In this document: positions 25,101 through 37,100 of the stretch, piece by piece
Layout of the letters: every line of letters begins with the position of its first letter
Position numbering within the stretch: position 1 is the stretch's first letter
NCBI GenBank assembly: GCA_027490195.1
Contig: JAIXYN010000020.1
Span: forward strand, 36,562 to 100,561
Source of the DNA: Verrucomicrobiaceae bacterium
Lineage (GTDB): Bacteria; Verrucomicrobiota; Verrucomicrobiia; Verrucomicrobiales; Verrucomicrobiaceae
Reading direction: 5' to 3'
DNA: 64,000 bases
Notes under the pieces: generated by a model
Seen by the model: the letters and a program-made list of their open reading frames with translations, nothing else
What the model was told of the DNA's origin: nothing
Databases searched by the model: none
Translations under genes and position numbers: made by a program

Positions 25101-28100
25101 CCGGCGCTGTTGAGCAAACCGACGCCGCCAGAGTCGTTGTTGGTGGAAGCAGCCACGTAGCTTGCCAACTCGGTGAAGTTTGTGGCCCAAGGCAGGACGT
25201 TGTTCACCAAGTGGGTGCTGCCATTGGCAAAGACCAAGCGTGCGGCACTGCCCAACTGGCCGGTGTAGTTCGTTTCCACCGTCGCATAGTTGCTCTGGGT
25301 GAGATTGCCAAAGACGAGTTCGGTGGAGCGGATCGTGCCGCTACCGAGTCCGGCAATGATGCGGTTCTGGCCGCCGTCCAAGGTGAGGGTGCCCAAAGAT
25401 TCCGTCGTGTCCGTGTTATCGCGTCCGGTTAGGAGCAAGGCACCGCCTCGAAGGGTCACATTGGAACCGCCCAGGCGGTTGTTGATCGCCATCGTGCCAC
25501 TGTTGGTGAGGATCAAGGACGCGTAATTGAGCTCTATTGCTCCGCCCCCGGAAAGTTTGCCCTGATCGGTCAGGGTCAATGAACTGCCGTTGATGAGCGT
25601 GCCGCCAGTGTAGGTGTTGTCATTGCGGAAGTTGGTGCTCGTGCTGCCCGCCTTGTTGTAGAAGATGCTGCCGGTGATCTGACCGCCCCACTCACCCGTG
25701 GTGCCGGAGAGGTAGCTGGTGACGAACGTCGCGGCGGTGGACGAAGTGACGATGCCACCTGCGCCCGCGAAGGCGTTGCGGTTGGAATTGACAAGGTCGC
25801 CGACCATCTGCGCGGTGCCGTTCAAGTTCAACGTGCCGCCCGAACCGATGTCCAGGTGCTGCCCTTGGGTGCCGCCCTGCAGGCCCTGATACAGGGTGTT
25901 GTCACCACCATTGAGTTTGACGATGCCGTTCATGATGCCCAGGAAGTTGGCCCCGGTGTTGAAGTATTGCTCCGTGTTGAAACGCACTTCGCCGCCGAGA
26001 CCGGTCCGGTAGTCCGCGCCACCGCCGCGGAGCACGCCGTTCATCTCCAAAATGCTGCCGCTGTCCACCAGCAGGGTGCCCACAGTCCCAGCCGTGTCGA
26101 TGATCACACCGCTGGCGATGGTGTTGGTGCCGCCGGAGACGAGAATGTTCGGGACGGTCAAGACGAGGCTGGTGCCACCTTTGACGGTTGAGGTGAGGTC
26201 CACCCCCGTGCCGCTGAGGTAGAGCGCGTTGAGCGTCTTACCAGAGTTGCCTGCCAGATTCGTGTCCGCCGTCAGCCTCACCGTGGCCGTCGCAGCGGCA
26301 GCGATCAGGTTATTGTTCACATCGTAGGCACTGAAGGCCTGGATGCCGTTGGTGGCGTTATAATTAGCGAAGTTCGTGCCCGCAGCATCGATCACCACCG
26401 CCCGGGGAATGATGCCCGTGGTGAGCGTGGGAGCAGTCGTGAAGAGAATGCGCGCGTCTGCCGCACCGAGAGTCTTGCCCGAAGCGCTGCTAAAGGTCAA
26501 AATCGAGCCGCTGGTCAGCACGTTCGACGCCAAGCCGGCAAACGTGAGGGTGCTGGCCGCCGAGCCTGAGTTCGTCAGGATGATGTTGTTGTTACCCGGG
26601 TTGGAGGTCAAGGTGCCGAGGGATTCCGCAGACGCGACGGTGCCGTTGGCGATGTAATTGAACGTACCGTCCGTGAGGACCATCGTGTGCGGAGTGACCG
26701 CACCGCCAAGGCGGTTGTCCACGTTCGCAAAGGAGTTGTCCACCCGCAGCACACCGCCGGAAGAAACCGTTAGCGCAGTGGCCGCAGCACCAATGGATCC
26801 CAGGCCGGTGGTGGAGGAGCCAATCACGAACTGGTTGTTGTTCACCGTGATGAGGTTCGTGTAGCCAGAAGCAGCCACACCGAGTGTAAAGGTGCCGTGA
26901 CTGCCCAGCGACGGCTTGTTAACGGTGATCGAGGTCAGATTGGCATTCACGAACGCCGTGGTGTCAATGTTGAGGGTGCCATTGCCCACCAGCGTCAGAG
27001 CGGCCGCAGTTCCGGCAAAACCACCCTGAATGTTCAAAGTAGCAGTCGAGTCCACGCCAATGGTGGATGCATTCGCCTGCGTGATCGCGGATGTGACCGA
27101 GTTCGTCGTGCCGGAGAGCGCACGCAGGGCACCCGTGCTGTTGATGCCGGTGTTGGAAAGGCTGATCAGACCGCTGGTCTTGTTCAGCGCCACGCCCGCG
27201 CCGGTCGCACCATTCAGTTCCAGCGCCGCACCGACGACATTGGAGACCACGATGTTAGCGGTGGCCGCGTTGATCTGATCCACATCGGAAATCCGCAGGG
27301 CTCCCGCCGCGATGGTCCAAGCTCCAGTCAGCCCAGTGTTATTAAGACTGCCGGTGAAAGCCAGCGTACCGTTGTCATTCTTCTGCAGCGCATTCCCGGC
27401 GGCTCCGAAAGTGAAGGCCGTGTCGAGCGTGGCCACGGTGCCGGTGGTCACATCGATGCCGACGGTTGTGGCGTTGAGGTTGATGGTACGTCCAGTGAGG
27501 CTGTAGGAGGTGCCACCAGTGAGGCGCAGGCCCTGGGTGGCGGAGTTGGCGCTGAGGCGGATGACATTGGTGCTGTCACCGAAGGCTCCGTTGCTGGCAG
27601 CGGAGAGGATGCCCGCCGTGACATCAATGATGGCACTGGATCCGCCGAAGCTGTTGGTGGCATTGCCCAGCTTGAGGGTGCCGTTGCCGGTCTTGGTGAT
27701 GACCACATTCGAGGCACCCGTGGCACCGCCAGTGATCTGCCCGCTCAATTCCATGCTGTCCACGACGTTGGACGCCCTAGCCCCACCGCCGACGTTGAAG
27801 GTCGGTCCCGCTCCCAACAAGGTGGAAAGCGCCACGGCATCAGGCACCAAGAGGCCATAGCCATTGTTGGCAGTCAGGGTGATGCCGTTGCTCACACTGC
27901 TGAAGCTGGTGGGCGTGATGATCTTGTTGACCGCCTGGTTCCACAGCACGGACGTGCCCGCACGACCGATGGTGAGCGTGGGCGGGGAAGCGGTCAGGGT
28001 GAGGGCACCGAGGGTGATGGCCTCGTTCTGCACGTCGCCGTCACCGTCATGGAAGATGCTGACGGTGCCGCCGTCATTGAAGCTGATGGGGGCGGCCGCA

Positions 28101-31100
28101 CCGATACCGGTGAGGTTGATGTTGATGTTGCCGAGCCCCGTCTTCGTGAAAGACGTGATCGTGCCCAACCCGGAGGTGGGGCCGGTCAGGGTCACGGTCA
28201 GGTTCGGATTGTCCACGTTGAGCGTCAACGGATTAGCCCCGACTCCATAGGTGATGGGTCCGAGAAGCGAGAGTGTGCGGGTGGTGCCCGTGGTGGTGTT
28301 GCGGAAGCTGTGGTTACCCTGGAAGGTGATGGGGTTCACCACGGTGCGGTCCGCGTCATTGGTCATCAGGAAGGTGCCGTTCGCCATGATGAGGGAGCCC
28401 GTGCCGAGCGGGCTGGTCGTGATGACCGTGCTGCCCGTGGCGGAGCTGGAGCCCGTGCCAGCCGTGATGGCCAGTGCTGTTGGGGCGCTCTGCGCCGCCA
28501 GGAGAAGACCGCCGCCGCTGACAGTCACGCCGCCGGTGAAGGTATTCGCACCGCTGAGCTGGAGGATGCCGTTGCCGGTCTTGTCGATGCTGGCTCCGGC
28601 TCCGGTGATGATGGAGGCGATGGCCAAGGTGGGCTGATTGATGGTGTAGGTCTGACCTCCCACTGCGATGGGAGCGACGCTGATCGTATTTGCTCCGCTG
28701 GCCAGGGCCACGGTGCCACCAGTGATGGTGGAGGTGGTGGCGGCGTTGCTGGAGGTCGCGGTGATCGGGCTGGTGCTGGAGAGGGTAAGGATACCACCGA
28801 CGTTGACCGTGGGGTTGCTGGCGCTACCGCCGATGTTGTTGAAGGTGACGCTGTTCAGCGTGTTGTTGCCCACCAGGGTCAGGGTGCCCTGGCCGTTGAT
28901 GGTCACATTGCTAGTCGCAGCGATCTGACCTGCGTTGGTGACCATGGTAACAGTGCCACCGCCGCCGGTCACACCGCCGTTGATCGTCAGGTTGCCGGGG
29001 ATGACAACCGCCCCGACTGCGCCGTTCAGGTTGAGCGTGCCACGGTTCACGATGGTACCGCCGCTGTAGGCGCTGGCGTTGCCCGTATAGTCATTCGTGA
29101 GGGAGAGAATGCCCGCGCCGTCCTTGATCATGGTGAGCGCTCCCTGGATGGCCGAGTGGATGGTAAGCGTACCCTGATTGTTATAAGTGACCAGCTCACT
29201 CGTTCCGCTGGTGATAATCCCGCGCGTGCCCGTCGTGCCGATGGTGGTATTGTTTGCGTTATCACTGCGGAGGATGCCGCCGAGTTCGAGATTCAGAACA
29301 TCCCCTGAATTGGTGAAATTCACGTCCGTGGTGAAGGCACCGCCAATGCGAAGCAGGCCGGTGGTCGTGGTGCCTGCACCCAAAAGCAACGATGAGGCGG
29401 CGGTTGAAGTAAGGTTGGTGATGTTCCCCGTGGCGAAGACCCCAGTTGTCGGTGCCACGTTGGCGGCACCGATCATCTGGCTAACGTAACCGGTATAGCC
29501 GCCCTGGCCGACGATGCCGACGCCCTGACCCGCATTGTAGGCGGCGTAATCGGTCTGGTTGGCCACGGCCCAGGCACCCAAGATGCCACCGCCGAGAACG
29601 GTCGGGGTAGAGGCAAAGACGATGCGGGCGTTGTTGCCCTGCTGGCCGAGGTTGGTGCCAGTGAAGTTGATGGTGGCTCCGGCGGTGCGGGTAAGGGCAC
29701 CGAAGGTGAGATCGGCTGAGCCGAAGGTGCCACCGCTGACCGTGGCAGTGATCTGGTTGGCTCCCTGGGCCAGAGACACAGCCCCAAACGTTTCCGCCCC
29801 GATCAGAGCGATGCGCTGGGTGTAGGTGATGTTACCGCCGCGCAGGGTGATAGCGGCCGCGTCATTGATGCGATTGTTGTTCTGGGTCTGGAGACTGGTG
29901 TTGTTCGAGAGATTCAAGCCCGCGTAATTGATCTCGATGGCGCTGGTGTTCGTCAGCGCGCCGTCATTTTCCAGGGTAATGGTCTGGCCGAGGATACTCG
30001 TCGTCCCGGTGTAGGTCTGCGCCATGGAGAACGTCTGGGCATTTAGGCCGGTTTTGACAAAGTTGATCGCGCCCGTGATCTGGCCGCCGAATGCACCACC
30101 GTCACGCGTCACGAAGGTGGGCGTTCCTGTGGTGGTGGTGACCGTGCCACCCGTGCCCGGCAGGGCGGATCCAGGGCTGGAAAAGGTTCCGACATACTGC
30201 GTGTTACCATTCAGATCGAGGGTCGCACCGACATCCACCAGGACGGTGCCGCCGAGTGCCGCACCGTTCGCGAAAAGGGTGTTCAGACCGCCATTCAGCA
30301 TCAGCGTGCCGCCGGAGACGTTGGTGGTGATGTTGTAGAACTGGGCCGTGTTGAGATTCAACGTTCCAGCCCCGACCTTGTTAATGGTGTTGGCAACAAA
30401 CGCTCCATTCACGTTAAGGACACTACCCGAGTCCACCTGCATAAAGCCCTGATTGGTGAGGCTGATCTGGGTTGCGTTGATCGTGTTGGTGCCTCCTGTA
30501 TTGAGGATCCCCCCGGCCGTGAGGGTCAGGGTGCGGCCCGCCGTGCCGACGGTTAGGCCGGTGCCATCAATCTTGAGAGCATTCAGGGTGCGGCTGATGT
30601 TCAGGCCCGCGTTGGCCGTCACGTTCATCGTGTCGGTTGCGGCGGCGGTGTTGAGGTTGTTGGTGACATTGTAGGCACTGAAGGCCACCACTCCGTTGGT
30701 GACATCATAACGGGCGAAGTCTCCCGTTATCATGGTACGCGGCAGGATGGCATTGCTGAAGGCGCCGCCTCCGACCTGGATGGCGGTGAACATCACCTTG
30801 TTGGTGGTGCCCAAACCGGTGATGCCGGTCAGGTCGAGCGAGGAACCCGAGTTGGCAAAGTTCACCGTGCCGAAGGTCAACACGTTTGGCCCCGTGCCCG
30901 TCATGTTGATGGTGCCCATGATGCCGTTGACGGTTAGGGCTCCGGCGGTCTCGGTCGTGCTGTTGCCGATCAGCGAGAGCGTGCCGCCCGCGATGGTGAT
31001 CGCGCCAGCATCAAGGAGACGGTTGTTGTTGTTCGTGACGCTGTTGTCGAGCTGGAGAATGCCGTTGGCGTTCAGGGTGAAGGTGTTGCCGGCGCTGTTC

Positions 31101-34100
31101 CAGGCCCCATTGGCCCCACCGAGGGAGACGGTGCCACGGTTAACGGTGAGAAGGCCGGTGGCGGTGTTGGCGGCGTTCAGAGTGAGTGTGTTGTTGCCGG
31201 AATAGGTGAGGCCACCCGCACCCGCACCACCGTTCTGAACGATGCCGTTGATGACGGTGGGGCCGGAGCCGAGAATCGTGAGCGTGCGGCCCGTGCCGTC
31301 ATTGGAGAGACTGACATTGCCCGTGAGGGTGAGGCTCGCGCCTCCGGTGAGACTGTTCACGAGCAAACGGTTGCCGGCGCTGTTGGTAACTACTCCGGTG
31401 AGTTCAATGGCGTTCGTGCCGGCAAAGGTGACCGGGTCTCCACCGAGGGTGATCGGGGTGGCGATGGCGCTCGTGCCGGTCAGGGCTATGCCGCCCTGAA
31501 CCACGCCGCCGTTGAAGGCTAAGGACGAGGTCGTGCCGAGGGGTGACACGCCAGCGTTCTTGTTCAGGATGAGCGTGCCCTGAGCCAGAGTGGTGGCACC
31601 GGTGTAGGTGTTGGCGCTGGCTCCACCCAAGGTGAAGCTGGCGTCCGGATGAATGGCGATGTTAATTGCCGTGGTGGCCGCACCCGTGGAGTTGGCGATG
31701 AGGCCGTTGATGACAGTCGAGCCGTAGCCGCGGAAGATGTGGGTGCGGTTGTTGGTGGTCTCCCCGTTCACAAAGGCACCGTTGATGGTGAGCACGGCAC
31801 CGTTTTCCAGGTTGTTGCTGACCGTGTTGTCATTGTTGCCGCCGGCCTTGGTGACCGTGCCGTTGAGCGTGATGCTGTTCTGACCGGAGAAGACGGCGGT
31901 GGCGTTGTTACCAAGGGTGATGGGCTTATTCGTGGTGAGCGCGCTCCCGTAGGCGAAGATCCCAGCGTTGGTGATGGTGATGCCCGACGCGGCTCCAATA
32001 CCGTTGCTGGTCAACCCCAGGTTACCGCCGGCGGCTGTAATCGCACCGGTGAAGGTATTGGCCTCCGAGGGGTTCAGAACCCAGGTGCCGCCGTCGTTCT
32101 TGCTGACGCCGAGGACCATGGGGTTCGTGCCGTTGGTACTATCGATCAATTTGGAACTGATCATGTTGTTGTCCGTGTTCGAGCCACGCAACTCTAGGAA
32201 GAGCGTGCGGGTCAGAACCCCGTCCGCACCCATGGTATTGGTGAACGCCCCGCCCATCACAAGCGCTCCGCTTCCGGAGGATTCAATTCTCCAGGTGCGG
32301 TTGGCGTTAAGACCGGTGGAGGCCAGCGACCAGGGCCGTGTCGCCACTTCCCCGGCTCCGACATACATAAAGGCATTCAGGTCGGTATTGCCGCGGGCCA
32401 GGATCAAACTGCCACCGGTGACGTTCGTGCCCAGGCTGCTGGAGGTGGCTCCCGCCGCACCAATAGAAGTCAGCACCAAAGTGCCATCACCAATCGTCGT
32501 GCTGCCATTGTAGGTGTTGGCATCGCCCAAGATGAGCACGCCAGCGCCGTTCTTGGTGAAGCCAGCCGTGCCGGTGCTGTTGCTGATGACCCCAGAAAGG
32601 ATGCCAGCCGTGACCATCGTGCCGGTGTTGCCGTTGTTATTGGTGGTGATGGTGCGGCTGGTGCCGTTGAGGTTGATGTTGTTGGTGATCTCCGTCTCGC
32701 CCAAGGCGGTGGAGGAGCCGAGCACGAGGGCGGTGGGGGCGAAAGTCGCACTGCCCCAAACGATGGGGTTGGCCGAAGCGCCCGCCAAGGTGATCACCAG
32801 GCGATCGGTGGTAGCCGCCGCGAAACCGGAGTTGCCGCCGGTGAGCTGCACATTTCCCGCCGCAGCCCCGAGGGTGCGGCTGAAGGTGCCGGAGGTCTCC
32901 AGCACGCCGCCGTTGATAGTAATGAGGCTGTTGGTTGGGATGCCGAGGACGGACCCGGAGGTCAAGGCACGGAGAGCGCCGCCCGAGATCGTGGTGGTGC
33001 CGGTGTAGGTGTTTGAGCTGGAAGGATCGAGAATCCAGAGGCCAGCATCCGCCTTGGTCAGGGCCGTGGCGGTGCTGTCGAGGGTGTTGTTGACGATCTG
33101 CGGACGGAAAACGTTGTCGCCGATGGAGGTGCCACCGAGGGTGATCGTCTTGGCACCATTAGTCAAGAAGGTGGGAGCCGCCGTGCTGGACCAGATCAGG
33201 CTGGCGTTGTTCGCGCCTGTGCCTGCCGTGCCAGACTCGTTGCCGTAAGTGCCGCTGGACTGAATGACCGCATTGCCCGCGAGGGAGAAACTGCGGTCCG
33301 TGGTCGTGGAAGGCGTCTGGGTAATCTGGTAAATGCCAGCACCGGAGGTATTCGCGCCGGTGTAGAGCAACGTGCCGCCGCCGAAGATGAGGTTGGAGGC
33401 CGCGTTGCTGGAAGCCCCGATACCGCTCGCAACACCGCCAAGACCCAGGGAGGTAACCGCGAGGGTGCCGGCGTTGATGGTGGTGATGCCAGTGTAAGTC
33501 TTGGCACCAACGATGGCTTGGGCTCCGCTACCGTTCTTGGTCACGTTGAGCAGGCCCGTGCCGTCCTGGAGCGCACCGCTGAAGGTGGCGCTGGAGGTAG
33601 TGGTGCCAGCGAGGCCGATGTTCAAGGTGGCCTGGGTGGTGCCGCTGTTACCGCTGTTGGTCACGATGCCCGAACCCGAAAGTCCGCCGATCGTAGTGGT
33701 CGCATACGTCGTGCCACCTGTGAAGAGCGCGGCGGCCGCACCGGCCGCATTGATGTCGAGAATGCCCCCCTGGCGGATAGTGGTGATGTTGCCAGCGGTC
33801 GTGATGGTGCCGAGACGGGCGGCGGTTCCGGACAACTGGATGGCACCTTCATTGATGGTGGTGTTGCCGGTGTAGGCATTGGTGCCGAAAAGGATCAGGG
33901 TGCCGGTTCCCGCCTTGGTCAGCGAGCCCGCACCACTGCTGATAAGAGTGTTTGAGACACCGGAACCGATGGACAGAGCATTGCCCGTGGTCAACGCCGC
34001 CCCCTGGGCGGGAGCCGTGGCTGGAGAGGAGCCATTCGTGGTGATGACGAGTTCCTGAGCGGCGGTGCCCAAGGCAAAGGCTCCCGTGATGGAGGCTGTG

Positions 34101-37100
34101 CCGCTGGAGTTGTCAAACAAGAGACCACCGGGGTTAGTAGCGAAACTAAGGGTGCCCCCCAGAGTGAGCGCAGCTCCACCGGTGAGTTTGAGTGAGTTCA
34201 CCGTGCCGTTGGCACTCGTGCTGGCGGCCCCGGCGATGCTGTAGTTGACAGTGCTGGTGGGAGCCAGAGCGCCAGCCCAGGGGGTCGCTCCGGTGTATTG
34301 AGCCGCATTGCTGCCGCTAAGCGTCACAAAATCCACGCCGTTGAAGGTGGCATAGCCTGGCAGCACGCTGTTGGTCAGAGTCGGAGCCGTGGTGAAGCCG
34401 ATGGTGCCGGTGCCGGGCTGCAAGTCCAGCGTCGCGCCGCCAGCGGTGCGGCTCAGGTCAAGGAAGGTCAGGGTGTCCGCACCCGTGCCACTGGTGATCC
34501 TGACGATGCCGTGGCCCGCCGCTGGATTCAGGCGTCCCAGCACCTCGGTGCTGGTTCCGCCAGCGAAGCCGACGTATTCAAAGGTGCCACCCGCACTGCC
34601 AAGGTTAGTCGCGGTGTCATTGGCAAAGATGAGATTGCTCGTCGAATTGATGATGTTACTGGTGCCCGTCGCTGCATTGAGGCGCAGAAGACCGTTGGTA
34701 ACAGACAGGTTGCCGCCAAAGTTGGAGATTAGAGTGGGTGTGACCGACTGCCCGCTAGCGATGGCACCCACAGTCAAGGTAGCGCCCGTTGCGCTGACCA
34801 ACGTGACGGTGGTGGTAGATGTGATGTCACGAATATACCACCCTTGAGCTGCCGGAAGCGACGCATGTGTCACCTGCTGCCCAGGAACCAAGTTGGCCGT
34901 GCTGGCAACAGTAATGATGGGGTTTGCAGCGCTGCCCGTGCTCACGGCAGTGGTGGTCAGTGTGGCAGCAGCCCCGCTCACAAGACCGGGCGTGGCAGTG
35001 CCGGCTGCGGTGTTCGCAGCCCGGTTCGCGCTGAGAATCAAGGTCGTGCCGTCCACGATCTGCGAGATCGTCGCGCCAGCCGCGATCCCCGTGCCGGAAA
35101 TGGGCTGACCCACGAGCAGACCTGAAGTGTTGCCAGAGGTGAGGGTCACGGTCGTGGTCGCCGTCCCTCCAGTGGCCGCCAAGTTGAGCGTCGTGACACT
35201 GCCAGCCAAACTGGCCGCAGAAGGTGCCGCGAGCTCCCAGGTGCCGGTGCCGAATTTCAAAACATTGGTAAGGTTAGTCGAGTTCGTGATCAAACCACTG
35301 ATCTGATTGACCACGGACGTGGGGGCGTTTCCTCCCAGATTGAGCGTTCTGGCTGCCGCACTGCTGGAGGCCACCGTGTTGGGCAAGAGAATGGCCGTGG
35401 GGGCAGATCCTGTTTGATTTGCCAAGAGGTAGCCGTTGGTATTGGCGACATCGAGATACTTGTTCGTCCACGTCTCACCTGCACCGGTCCCAGTGTCTCC
35501 CAGATAGCTGAGCGCACCGTTATTGACGATGATGCGGCGCGAAGTCGCGTCGTTCAGGACTTTGAGACTGCGGATTTCCAAAGTGCCGTCATTGATAGAG
35601 ACATCTCCAGTAAACGTCGAAGCCGTGCCGCTGGCCCCCTGAGAGAGAGTCACCACGCCGCTGCCGGAGTTGGCGGTAGTGGTAGCCTTGGCAATGTTAT
35701 GGAAAGCACCGCTGGCGGTAATCCGGCCATTGTAGTTGGTTTCACCGCCACCGCCAAAGGTGAGCGTGCGGGCCGTGGTATCCGTCTGCCCCCAGAGGGT
35801 GGTGGCATTGAGGGTGAGGGTGCCACTGGAATTGTTATTGATAGTGGCACCATTGTTGCCACCACCAGTAATCGCGCCGCTGGCACCCGTGAAGGAAGCG
35901 CTCCAGCCGTTGCGCCCATTGAAATTGAAAGTGCTGTTCTGACCGGTCGCGCGAAGGTTGCCGAAGGCGACGGTCTGATTCTGAAAGGTGGACAATCCTC
36001 CCAAGCTTAGAGAACCGTTGACCCCGTGGTCCACAAACACGCTGCCAGTCTGATCATTGCGCACATTGAGGTTGCGGGTCCCGAAGCCAGCAGGCGAGTC
36101 CGTGCGGACTTCCAGCGTGCCGCCGTTAAAGTCCACCGCCTGGGCGTTCGTGCTGATGCCGAGCGCACTGTTCGCGCCGACGCGCACCGTGCCGTTATCG
36201 ATTCGCAAGGTCTGGGCAAAGGTGTTGTTGTTGTTCTGCAGCCAGAGGGTGCTACTAACGAGAATCCCCGTCTTGATGAAACGGTCCACTGTCGTGTCGA
36301 TTCCACTGACCAGACCGGAGACATTCCAGTTGCCGTTGCCCGTGAGAATGCTGGCGGCACCCGTGCCCAGAAAAAGATCCCCATTAACAGTGGTGGTGCC
36401 ATGCGAGGCCCATGCCCGTGTTTCACCCGCCGCAGAAGCGACCGTCAGCCCGCCTGCTAGCGTATTGTATCCAATACTGACCAAGGCACCTGTCGAATTG
36501 ACCGCACCAGGTCCGCGGCCCGCGATGCTGACTTCTCGATTCAAGGTGATGCCCGCCGTGCTCGGGGCCGAGACAGTGCTGCCCTGCAGGACCAAAGCAC
36601 CGCCGGAGTAGCCGGGGTTGCCCGTGCCCGCGATGCCAGTGATCGAAATCGCCGTGGTGCCAGCACCGAGCTGGCCGACGTTCGTGACGACGAGATTGCC
36701 AGCCTTGACGGCAATGTCACCAGAAAAGGAGTTGGCGTTGTTCGAGAGCACCAAGGAACCGTTCCCCGTTTTGGTGAGGCCGGAGGTGCCAGCGAGGATG
36801 GAAGCGATGGTGGCGCGATTGGTGCCGAAGCCAACGTTGTTCACCGCGATGACGGGTGCGGCTGTGCCAGTGGCAGCCGAGAGCGTCAGAGTGTCGCCAG
36901 TGATGAGGTAGCTGCCTGCATTGGCATTGCTGAAGGTAAGCCCACCCGCTGTGATCGGCACGCCCAGCGTCACAGTGCCCGCTGTGCCGGTGAAGATGGC
37001 GGTGTCCGTGCCATTGATCCAAGCTGCATCCGTGGCGACGCCATCCCACCAATTCGAGGAGGTTATATCCCAGGTCCCAGCACCGCCAAGCCCACTACCC

